From contig JAETXT010000003.1 in the NCBI GenBank assembly GCA_019188255.1, positions 2,418,001 through 2,482,000 of the forward strand: a stretch of 64,000 bases of DNA, read 5' to 3'. Origin of the DNA: Verticillium longisporum (Eukaryota; Ascomycota; Sordariomycetes; Glomerellales; Plectosphaerellaceae). Position numbers and translations under genes: made by a program. Under the pieces are notes generated by a model that made no database searches, was not told the origin of the DNA, and was given only the letters and a program-made list of their open reading frames with translations. Of the stretch, positions 46,516-56,777 are shown piece after piece. Every line of letters begins with the position of its first letter. The stretch's first letter is position 1.

Positions 46516-48139
46516 ATGGCCATTGCCAACCCCTCCATCACACCCATCGCCATCAAGATGGCACCCTCGACGCTTGACCTCTTCGTCCTCACCTTCAACT
46601 GCGCCAAGCGACTCATCAATGCCGCCGTTTTTGCCTCCCACCTGCAAGCTGCCTTTAAGCAGAACGCGACAGCTCTGCCAGAGGTAGTCGTTTTGTACGT
46701 CCCGCAGCTTGCTTGTTCTTCTTCTTCTTGGCCTCTGTTCTCCACGGGATAATCCCTATTGGAAAGCGGGGGTAGCATGGGAAGACAGAGACATGGACTG
46801 ACCACCTACCTTGCCGACCAATAGTTCCCTGCAAGAAGTCTCCCCTCTCGCCAGTGCCTTCATCGGCGGCTCCTTTATCAGCCCTTACCTCCTCGCCTTC
46901 GAAGAGGCCCTCAATCTAGCCGCCACCGCCGCACAAGACGCGAACACAAATGGCCGCGACGAGACAGTGACCGTCGCACCAACGGCGAGTACCGGTCCTG
47001 TACGGCCGTATACCCTCGTTCGGGCACGCAACGTCGGCATGACAGCCATCATGCTCTTCGCACGCGACCCGGCAGCGCTGCGAGACATCCAGGAGGCCGA
47101 GGTCGGGTTCGGAGCCAACAATATGGGCAACAAGGGCGCCGTCGCACTGCGGGCGACGTTTGGACGTGGCGAGGACGAGACGGAGGTGACGTTTGTGGCA
47201 ACGCACCTTGCAGCTATGGAGTGGAACCTACGCAAGAGGAACGAAAATTGGGGGTCCATCATGCAGGGACTCGCGTTTGAGGATCCAAAGGCTGTGGTGC
47301 GGGAGTCACCAGCACCGACGGCGGCCGCAGGCGAGGAAGCTGCAGACAACGAGCGCTCGAGGTTGCTGGCCGCCGAAGAAGACGATGCGCAGAGCAAGGC
47401 GCAGCAGGCGCGCTTACAGGACCTGTCCGTCTTCAGGCCGAGCGCGCACCTGTTTGTCGCGGGAGACCTGAACTACCGCATCTCGGCGGAGAGCCCGCCG
47501 CCCAAGGCGACGTTCCCGAGCCTCGACGACGCGAGCGAGCACCACTACCCGCGCTTCTTCGAGACGGATCAGCTGACGGCCGAGCGCGAGGCCGGCAGGA
47601 CGTTGCACGGCATGAGCGAGGCCGAGGTGCGGTTCCCGCCCACGTATAAGTACCACGTGCTCGACGGCGAGGACGAGAAGGGCGAGGTCAACTGGGAGTT
47701 CGCGTCGCACCGCTGGCCGTCGTGGACGGATCGCGTGCTGTACCTCGACGTGCCAGGGGCCAACGAGGGCGTCGCCTCTGCGGCGCGCATCGACGTGAGG
47801 GCCTACGACGCGCTGCCTGTGCTGCGCACCTCGGATCACAGGCCCGTGTTCCTGCGTGTCGACGTGCCGATGCTGTCGCCGGCCCAGATGAGAGAAGCCT
47901 TGGCTGCGGCTGTCGCTTCGGCTGGGGGCACGGACGATCCGAGGGCGAAGCCGCCCGTCGACGTCGACGTCGACACGTGGGCCGCACGCGCAGCGGCGCG
48001 GCGGAGTGAGAAGTGGGCTGGCTCGACCATGTATTTGTGGACGACGAGGGCCGGGGCGTATGCCATTGCCGGTCTCCTCGGTCTCGGCATCGCGGGGTAT
48101 CTATGGGTCGGACGCTCGCAGACGTCTTCTGCTGCTTGA
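46516..48139 (+). CDS. inositol polyphosphate 5-phosphatase, tail-anchored
   Basis: Two exons (46516-46694, 46825-48139) give 1494 nt, 497 aa; the 130-nt intron has GTACGT and AATAG. The IPPc endonuclease/exonuclease/phosphatase fold is shown by LDLFVLTFNCA (20-30), LQEVSP (about 62-67, metal-binding Glu), NNMGNKGAVALR, THLAAMEWNLRKRNENW, GDLNYRI (about 273), PPTYKYHVLDG, HRWPSWTDRVLYL and SDHRPV (about 396). The family removes the 5-phosphate from PI(4,5)P2 or related inositides. Between about 175 and 205 lies an acidic, Ala-rich insert. The C-terminus (AYAIAGLLGLGIAGYLWVG) is one hydrophobic helix followed by about eight residues, a tail anchor suggesting an ER or other endomembrane location. 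There is no Sac1 domain, unlike synaptojanins. A second in-frame Met at 46558 is a possible start. Confidence 0.92.
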
Positions 48140-48949
48140 GCCATGCATGATGGAGCGGCGTGCATTCTGGCATGGTAAAGCATGGCATGGCTTTGCATTT
48201 TTTTTTTTCATTTACTCCGGGCTCATACCTGCAGGTATAGAGGTTAGAGGAGGGTTTCTATGAGCGACTTGATTTGAGCATGTCCTGCAATTTCCATGGT
48301 TCCATGCTCCTCTCATCGCTGACTGAATCTGTCCGAGTCGTAGTGGAGTTCGGCGACATCGTCCATCATACGATGCCTTTGACCTATCGTCCAGTTCAGG
48401 TTGATGATCGCCCGGCTCTTCCACGCAATCTCTCGGGACTGCTCTCAGTCACGCTACGTTTGCCATTCACGAGAGCTCGGTAAATCACCCCTCAGAGCCA
48501 GTGCCCCTCCAAGCTACAGGATCGTTGCTCTTACATGCGCTGGGTCGGCGGGTCGGCGGGCTAGCAGCAGATCGACACTCGAATTTCCATTTGGCGCCCT
48601 TGGTGTGAAGATTCTCCATGGAGAATCAAGCAGCTAACACCCCCAGAAAGCGACTTACACGCAAACCACGTGCGGAGTATTCCGCGCTTCCCCAGTCCAT
48701 TGGGTCATGATCGTGGTCCCCGGTTGGAGTACTGCGGGGGATCGCCAGCAACACATCCTGTTTTCTCGCGATGCCATTGCGACGGCAGCCCCGGATTCCA
48801 CATTAAACTCGGGCCGATTCTTCTTTCGACAAGAGGGTCCAGTTCATCAACTCAATGTTGCTTTGCCGACGTGCGCTTGTGTAGGGAGCGAACCCGAGGC
48901 ATCATCGTTGCCTTTGGAGTCCTACTGCTGAACCATGACGGCATCTGCC
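48140..48949. other. intergenic, promoter of GH1 gene
   Basis: No gene is seen. The T run near 48200 follows the phosphatase stop and may mark its 3' end; the rest is the beta-glucosidase promoter. Confidence 0.45.
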
Positions 48950-48957
48950 TATATAAA
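48950..48957 (+). promoter_or_regulatory. TATA box of GH1 gene
   Basis: TATATAAA sits 66 bp before the ATG at 49016, a good match in sequence and spacing for a TATA-driven, probably inducible gene. Confidence 0.6.
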
Positions 48958-49015
48958 GCTGAGCTCGCCAGCACCCGATCGCGAGGACATGCCTCTGCGT
49001 GTTTGACATCTTCAC

Positions 49016-50999
49016 ATGGTTAACTCGAAGACTTTTCTTCTGTGCTCTGCTACCATGATCATCAAGGCGCAACTCGTTTTGGCCACGCTGGGAGCTGCCC
49101 AGCAGGTCTACCTCGACGCCGAGGGCCCAACGCCACGACCACAATGCAAGGCGACGAGGACTCGCGAGCCTGAATACACCTTTACACCATTCAGCCACAC
49201 TCTGACGGACACTGTGAGGTATGCGACGTCAGTGCCGCCGGCCACAACGACCCAGACGTACGCCGAGCCGTCCGAGTCGCTGACCAGCCTCGTCACGTCC
49301 CTCTCTTACACGACATGGGGCAAATGGGATCCTCGAGATAACTCTACGGCCACTACCGACGACTCGTCTGATCCCTACGGACAGGCGGCGTGGACTGCTC
49401 TGTGGCGACATGCCAACCCCCCCAACTTTACCGAGACGTCCGTTTACTCGACGACCGTGTCACCCACGCCAGTGCCCAGCAGCGAGCTCGTGCTGCCCCC
49501 GAGGGACTACTTTGGCCCGCAGGACTGCTACAACTTTCCGAAACACTTCCGCTTTGGGGTCTCGAGCTCTGCGAGCCAGATCGAGGGGGCCACGGCCGAC
49601 GAAGGCAAGTCCCCGTCGCTCATGGATATTCTGGTCCGAGACGACCGGCCCAAGAGCTATGTCACCAACGAGAATTATTACTACTACAAGCAAGACATTG
49701 AGCGGGTTGCGGCAATGGGTGTCTCGCGGTACGCCTTCAGCATCGCCTGGACTCGCATCCTTCCCTTCGCGCTCCCCGGCACGCCCGTCAACCAGGCTGG
49801 CATCGACCACTACAACGACGTGATCAACTTCATCCTGGAGAAGGGCATGACGCCCGAGGTGACACTGCTGCACTTTGACACGCCGCTGCAGTTCTTCGGC
49901 AGCAACCTCAGCACGGCGGCGGAGCCGGCCGAGATTGGCTACGTCAACGGAGCGTACCAGAACGAGACGTTCCCGGCGGCGTTTGTCAACTACGCCAAAA
50001 TTGTCCTGACGCACTACGCCGACCGCGTGCCCGTCTGGTACACGTACAACGAGCCACTGCTGTACGCGAACAACGGCAAGTCGATCGACCACGTGATCAA
50101 GTCGCACGCCGAGGTGTACCACTTTTACAAGGAGCAGATCAAGGGCACGGGCTTGGTGTCGCTGCGGCTCAACAACAACTTTGGCGTGCCGCGGGACCCG
50201 GACAGCGCCGCCGACGTCTACGCCGCCGAGCACTTCAACACGTTCCAGCTCGGGCCCTTTGCGAACCCGCTGTTCCTCGGCGCCGACTACCCCGACTCGT
50301 ACAAGCAGACCATTGCCGACTACGTGCCCCTGACGGCCGCCGATCTCGCCTACCTCAACGGCACGGCCGACTACTTCAGCATCAACCACTACACGGCGAC
50401 GGTCGTGGCGCCGCCGACGCCCGGCGACGCCGACAGCGTGCGCGCGTGCGCCGCGGACGCCGAGCACCCGCTGCGCCCCTACTGCGTCAACCAGACGCAA
50501 ATCAACCGCTTCGGCTGGAACGTCGGCTACCGCTCGCAGAGCTACGTCTACACGACGCCCGTGTACCTGCGCAGCTACCTCGGCTACGTCTGGAACACGT
50601 GGCGCCGGCCCGTCGTCATCACCGAGTTTGGCTTCCCCGTCTTTGCCGAGACGGACAAGGTCGCGCTCGCGGACCAGCTGTTCGACACGCCGCGGAGCAA
50701 CTACTACCTGAGCTACCTGACCGAGGTGCTCAAGGCCATTTGGGAGGATGGCGTGGATGTGGCGGGGGCGTATGCCTGGTCTTTTGCGGACAACTGGTGA
50801 GCAACTCCCCCTCTTGACTTTCTTTTTTTCCCTCTTCTGTGTGCTTCTGTGATCATGCGCTGACGGAAGGCCGTGTAGGGAGTTTGGTGACGGGGCGTCG
50901 AATTTCGGCATCCAGACTGTCAACAGGACTTCGCAGGTGAGGAACTACAAGAAGAGCTTCTTTGATCTCGTCGACTTTGTCAAGGCGCGCGGGGGGTAG
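49016..50999 (+). CDS. secreted GH1 beta-glucosidase-like protein
   Basis: Two exons (49016-50796, 50879-50999) give 1902 nt, 633 aa; the intron splits the Trp codon of ADNWEFGDG. The hydrophobic stretch MIIKAQLVLATLGAA, from the second Met at residue 14, looks like a signal peptide. Residues 30-165 are a Thr/Ser/Pro-rich extension unlike typical GH1 enzymes. The catalytic barrel starts near NFPKHFRFGVSSSASQIEGA (173-192). The acid/base motif TYNEP (about 343-347) is present; the nucleophile motif reads ITEFGFP (E537), where the family usually has ITENG. The C-terminal ASNFGIQTVNR and YKKSFFDLVDFV are family-typical. Retaining beta-glucoside hydrolysis outside the cell is expected, with substrate range perhaps altered by the changed motif. 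Several N-glycosylation sequons are visible. Confidence 0.9.
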
Positions 51000-53090
51000 C
51001 AGGCGATGAAGACTGGAGACCAGGCTGCCGTGTGACTGCAGCATGGAGCTAGATATTTTGCACTGGCGGTTGAAGCTGGCTCTGAAACTTTGTTGTGAGA
51101 TGAGCAATTGTAGGAGATGCGTTTCGTGTTTTGTGGAGATGGCTGAGATTTATGAAGTCCAGCTCTGGTAGTATTCAACAAGAAGTACGCCTGCAGAGGA
51201 CCATGCGACGACTTTAGTCGCAGCAAGTCAAATGTGTTAGCACTGAGCCTCAACATGCTATTGCATGATTTGACGTTAACTCATCTTCGTAGAAAGCGTC
51301 GGCATTCGTTTAGAACAAGTCACGTCGTTTATCGCGTATCTCTTCTAATCCAACACGGAAATAAAGGCTCATCACTCGATATGTATTGTATGTACCTGAA
51401 TTGCCCTTATTCGGCCTGACATGAGAAACAACCGGGTCCTCTGGTGGTGAAGCAGCATCAGACTCTGTTCAGACGTCTATCATGATGCCAAACGACGGCC
51501 TGGAAGAGCTTCAAGGAGGTCGCCGTCCTGAAACCACTATAGTACTCCAAAACGAGATTGGTCCTTCACCAACTAGTACAAGCCGGTGTACGCAACGGTC
51601 AGCATGAACCAGTGAGCTGACCGTCAAATGACATGTGGCACTCCTTTGATAGCGCCAATGCTCTCTCGGTCCAGCCCTAAGCCAACCCCCCAGCACAGGC
51701 TGACACCAGCCAAGTCGCAGCATGACGGGACCTTTCGTGGCATGGTCACGCAAGATCAGGTAATGGATGGGCAGTGTAGCCACAGGTTCCTTGCGTCAGC
51801 AGTCCGGTACCTTGCCTCAGTCCATGCCTCCATACCTCCATGCCCCCCCCATACTTGCTACATCACCGTATCGCAAGTCAAGAAGAGAAAACGGTGGACA
51901 GGGCGGCAACAAGGTAGGATCGCGTGCCGGCTGCCGGGCGCCGAGCGGGCCATGACGACGTCGTGTGGCGTGGGAACATGTTGACTAAGGTTATCGATCA
52001 ATCGCCATCGGCCGAGCGGTGGGTTGCCATGAGACAAAGAACGACGCGGCAGCAGGTTTTCCTACTGTGGCCTACTTGTTGGTGTTTTTTTTCTTTCTCT
52101 TTTTGCTTCGTTCACTCGTCCCTTTCATTCGGGGCCACGAGGGAGAATCGCCACTGGTGTCACTGTTCTGTTTGTCGCCAGGGAACGGCGACTGCCCTTA
52201 TTCCATGACACAAGTGGCCAGTCGAATCTCCTCGCGAAACAACCCCATGTCCTCTTGTCCCGTGCCGGTTACTGCCCAAAAGAGGTCGACATGAATGTGA
52301 CACCCGGCAGGCAGTCGGGTGCGTGGGGTGCAGCGCGGAAGATCGGAGGATTGATAAAAGGTACCCAACCCAAGGCATGTCCGGATGGAAGCGTGGGAAG
52401 GGTGGGTTGCGTCATAACGTGGATGCTCGGCCGCTAAGCCCACTGGAGCCAGGGGGCCAGATCCAGGGTTCCAGGGACCTACCCACTGTACGACTTGCCT
52501 GAGGGTGCCTGCCTACCTTGCCTCACCTTACCTCACGTACCTAGACCTAGGTACTTAGGTACCAGCACTTAGGGACCTACCGCATGTGGATAGGCCCTAC
52601 AGGCTCTGCTGGTGTGGCAGAGTCGGCGTGGTGGCGGCGGGTCAAGTTCAGGCATGCCGCCGGCCGGCCGGTCTGACGGCACAGTAGCGCAACAGGCTTG
52701 GCGTGGCCGACAGTACCGTCCCGCGGCACCGTTTTTCCTGATACTGCCATTCCACTTTCACTTTCACCTGGGGGCATTGGGCGTCGTCGTTGACCATGAG
52801 GTGATCCAAGCTGGTTCTCTCTCTTCGTATCCAGCGGCAAGAGGGCCAAGAAAGGCCGCCCCCGCGCCCCCCATGGTTTCGTCATTGATCTCATCCATCT
52901 GAATCAATTCGTATCTGCATCATGTTGCATCACTGGATTGGACCATGCTGCAGGTGCATGCACAGTACAGTACCTACAGTAAGGTAGCTAGGTAGGTACC
53001 TGCGCATTTGCAGTCGGCGCTCACCGTCGCATTGAACCGGATCGAGGGGTTGGGATTGGGAAGGTGGGTTGGGGGCGGGCGGCATGGGGC
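51000..53090. other. intergenic, no gene seen
   Basis: 3' flank of the GH1 gene and distal upstream region of the PKA gene. Many short palindromic TACCTAGG/GGTACC motifs cluster at 52,530-52,580 and 52,975-53,000, a common look of fungal promoters. No coding sequence is supported. Confidence 0.45.
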
Positions 53091-53215
53091 GGCAGGTGTA
53101 TTTGGGGCAGAAGCAGGTGTACCTAGGGGGGGCAGGGCAGGTGTAGGGGAGACAGAAGCAGGTGTATTTGGGGCAGGGCAGGTGTAGGGGCAGGGCAGTG
53201 GCAGTGGCCCGGCAG
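53091..53215. repeat. imperfect minisatellite in PKA upstream region
   Basis: A degenerate unit around GCAGGTGTA(TTTG)GGGGCAG recurs about five times. The strand is strongly G-rich with runs of three or more G, so it could form quadruplex structure. Confidence 0.7.
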
Positions 53216-54065
53216 CAGACCCGTCGGCTTGGGTCCCCTCATCATTCTGCCTTGCCCTTTCCTTTCTCGTCATTGCGTCTCGACCTTGACCGTCTTTCGG
53301 CCCTGTTGTCTCGTCTCGTCCTAGATTGTCTTTTTGGCTCCTTTCTCGTCTCAAGGCTGGGTCCGAGAGGGTCCTCCTCCTCCTTTTCCTCCTCCCACCC
53401 TTCCGTCCCCCGACAAGACTTTTTGCGGCCTCACAGAACAAAAACTATGCCTCCCAAGACTGCACCCTCGACGCCTTTTCTTCCTCGCCTTTGTAAACCG
53501 GAGCCCCCACGAGCCGAGTGAGCCGTACCGACCACGGCCGCATCCCACCACCTATCCGTCCATCCATCCGTCCATTCTTGATCACCATCTCCACCAACCC
53601 ACCCCCTCCTGCGATACACGGGCCCCCCCATGACCCAGCACCCCTCGACGGCATCCGATGTGACGAGATCATACCTTGTACGACGACATTGCCTATGAAA
53701 CTTGGCCGGCTTGCTGCATCACCTCCAACAACCTCGAGCAGTCCTATACTCCGGTCGCCTCTCTGACGAGCCCTCCAACGACGCCGATCCAGAACCTCTT
53801 GCTCTCCGTTGTGCGCCGTTTCCCATTTCCCGCCTCACCTCGAGCGCTGCGCGAATTGTCGTCACATCACCCGACAGTCCGCCAGTCTGCGAGTCCGCCG
53901 GTCTGCGAGCCCACCAGTCAGCCACTTGCACCCCTCCATCTGCCACTGCGCGCGACCACCTGCGAACCCGCATACAAGCGCGCACACGACGGCCCCTGGC
54001 AGTCGCCGTACTTTCTCACGCCACAACACAAAGCAACCACGCTGTGACGGCGGGAGCTGCCCACC
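53216..54065. other. leader of PKA gene
   Basis: Pyrimidine-rich on the plus strand and full of small open frames that look like chance, including several ATGs upstream of the true start. Treated as 5' leader. Confidence 0.45.
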
Positions 54066-55343
54066 ATGGCCGCCGTCGTGTCACAAGCCAAGACGGAGCC
54101 CGTCACGCCTCATGAGAAGCCGACGCGTCCGCGCGCCTCCACCTCGTCTTCTACCCACCGCGAGCCGGGCTTTCTCTCGCGCATGAAGAGTCGCATGGCC
54201 AACGGCAAGGGCCACCACAATGCCGGTCACGGTCCCATTGCCAGCCGCGCCTCGTTGAGCTCTCACGTCTTCCGCATCATCCGCACCCTCGGCACCGGCA
54301 CTTTTGCTCGTGTCTGTCTCGTCAGACCCGTCAATCCGGCCGAGGAGGAGAAGAAGGAGGTCTTCGCCCTCAAAATCCTCCGCAAGACCGAGGTCATCAA
54401 GCTCAAGCAGGTCGACCACGTGCGCCACGAGCGTCGCATCCTCGGCGACGTCTCCGGTCACCCCTTTATCACCAACATGATTGCCGCCTTCTCCGACGCC
54501 GACACGCTGTACATGCTGCTCGACTACGTCCCCGGCGGCGAGCTCTTCAGCTACCTGCGCAAGATGCGCCGCTTCGACGAGAGCACCGCCAAGTTCTACA
54601 CAGCCGAGATTGTGCTCGTCCTCGAGTTTCTGCACGAGCAGCAGGGCCGCGTCGCCTATCGCGATCTCAAGCCCGAGAATCTGCTGCTCGACAAGAACGG
54701 CCACATCAAGCTCGTCGACTTTGGCTTCGCCAAGCGCCTCAGCAGCGAAGACGGCCAGCCAACCGAGACGTACACCCTCTGCGGCACCCCCGAGTACCTG
54801 GCACCCGAGGTGATCCATAACAAGGGCCACACGACCGCCGTCGACTGGTGGGCGCTGGGCATTCTGCTGTACGAGTTCCTCACGGGCTACCCGCCGTTTT
54901 GGCACCAGAACCCCATCGAGATTTACAAGCAGTACGTCCCCTGTCTCAATGACGCCTGGCTCTAGTTTGGCCAGTGATGGATTGAAAAAGAATGACCAAC
55001 TGACTCGTGCCGCAGGATCGTCGAGAAGCCCGTCACGTTCCCGGCGGAACCGCACATTTCGGACAATGCCAAGGATCTCATCAAATCGTTCTGCACCGTC
55101 GACCGCTCTAAGCGCCTCGGCAACATTAGCGGTGGCGCGCAGCGCGTCAAAGACCACCTCTTCTTCAAGGGCATCCGGTGGGATGAGCTGCTGGGACAGC
55201 GCGTGCGCGGACCCATTGTGCCGCCCGTGCGATCCTCGAGCGACTCGCAGTGCTTCGATCAGTATCCGGAGGAGGATGGCAAGCGCGAGCCGTATACGGA
55301 CGAAATGGCGCGCCAGTACGACCAGTACTTTAAAGATTTTTGA
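54066..55343 (+). CDS. pkaC2: cAMP-dependent protein kinase catalytic subunit, type 2
   Basis: Two exons (54066-54931, 55016-55343) give 1194 nt, 397 aa; an 84-nt intron splits the Gln codon of IYKQIVEKP. Kinase landmarks are GTGTFARV (76-83), K103, YRDLKPEN (199-206), DFG (218-220), activation-loop Thr237 in TYTLCGTPEYLAPE, and the AGC C-tail ending FKDF, with the hydrophobic FxxF at the extreme C-terminus as in PKA. The N-terminal 65 residues are Ser/Thr/Lys-rich and unlike the long glutamine-rich leader of main fungal PKA catalytic subunits. Length and sequence fit the minor isoform (PkaC2/CPK2) of filamentous fungi. It would be inhibited by the regulatory subunit and freed by cAMP. The isoform assignment is by recognition, not alignment. 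Confidence 0.92.
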
Positions 55344-55940
55344 TCACCCAGACATCCAGCATGGGTTCGACGCGACATGACCAATTCTAAGCAGCGGTCC
55401 TCCTGAAGGCTCCCTAATACGGGGGTGACAACCGAGTAGAACCTTATTTACGGAAGGTTTCGGTTGTTCGCTCGCACAGGACGATGAGGGGGCGGCTCAC
55501 GAGATGAACTTGTTGTTGTCCAACCGGTGCATAACCAAGCATGGTATACACAGACTTCAGCCGGGGAAAGAAAGAAAAAGTAAGATACACGGGTGCGGCT
55601 CATTTGGCTAGACGATAGAGCTGCTGGGCGTCGTGGAGGGGTAAAGCGGCATCATTGGGTATGGTGTTTTTGGCGTACTTTTAAGGAGACCGGGTATGGG
55701 ACCTGTTTTTTTTCTGGGTCTCGGACACGGAGCTTCGTGCTTTTGAAGCATCAAGGCAGGGCTAGGAAGGGAAGCACTGGGAGAGCATGTGACGTGCCAT
55801 CATACCATGGGCAGCAATTGATACAGATGATTCGGAACAACAAGCTGACGAGGGGTTGTCTGGGTGGCGCGGCCTGGTGATGTGGAAGAGGAATGACGAG
55901 GGGGCTGTGAAGTGTCTCATGCAAGAACTTGCGTGCTGAG

Positions 55941-55976
55941 GAGCTTGGATGCTCAGGAGCTTGGATGCTCAGGAGC
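55941..55976. repeat. 16-bp tandem repeat
   Basis: GAGCTTGGATGCTCAG occurs twice plus a partial third unit. Confidence 0.8.
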
Positions 55977-56260
55977 TCGCAGAGGGGACACGGCCTGTTC
56001 GAAGACGCGAATCATCATGAACGGTCCAAGGAATGGTGCAAAGGCACGGCAAGGGCATGGAGAACGAGCTCGGGGCAAAATCAGGGGCAGGGTCCCCTGA
56101 GGCTTCAGCCCAGCTAGCGGTTGAACTGCGTCGAGAGTGGCTGGGTGGGTCGCGCCCCTAACGTACACCCCAGGCCCCTACGTCCTCACGCTGCTACGTC
56201 CTAGGGCCCTGCGCCTCTGCGCCCCTCCAGGACACCCACTCATGCCCCCCAAACCGAACT

Positions 56261-56317
56261 GAGGAAGGCTCCCTCCACTGAGGAAGGCTCCCTCCACTGA
56301 GGAAGGCTCCCTCCACT
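56261..56317. repeat. 19-bp tandem repeat, three units
   Basis: Three perfect copies of GAGGAAGGCTCCCTCCACT lie about 460 bp before the TBC gene start. Perfect identity suggests recent slippage. Confidence 0.9.
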
Positions 56318-56777
56318 GCCGAGAGCTCCCCAGCTCCTGCGCCGCGCTGCCGCTGCCGCTGCCGTGGGAGCTGCTGACCCTCTCCCTTTCCCCCCCATGA
56401 CCATCCAACGACAAGACATCTTCATCCATCACCTCCACCACTGCTACCATTCTACGCAACACCCCCGATTTCGAGCTGGCAACCCGCAACGAGCATTCCC
56501 AATCCGACAAACGCCTGTCCTGCCTCCCTTCCTGTTCACTTTGCTCTGCTCCTCTTTGACTGTCGTTACAAACGTCTCCACCGACGACACACTGCTCCCA
56601 CCGCATCCGTCGCTTACGCCCCTCTCTCCTAGCCGACTGTTCCATTCCCGACGATCCCCTCCGACGCCGACCTCTATCCCGCTCATCAGACCACGCCCAA
56701 CGAATCCCTCTAGATCCGATCCCAAGAACCCATCTGCCCCTACCGACATGACCAGCTGATCCTGCGAGCCCGCCACC

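Larger units (their letters stand above)
55344..56777. other. intergenic and TBC leader, no gene seen
   Basis: 3' flank of PKA followed by the pyrimidine-rich leader of the TBC gene. It contains two small tandem repeats, at 55941-55976 and 56261-56317. The antisense open frame at 56178-57083 is a composition artefact of the leader. Confidence 0.45.

Noticed and set aside
49460..50923. 487-codon minus-strand frame across the GH1 gene
   Set aside because: Val/Arg-rich antisense shadow of the beta-glucosidase.
54081..55157. 358-codon minus-strand frame across the PKA gene
   Set aside because: Antisense shadow of kinase coding sequence; Val/Glu/Ala-rich without motifs.
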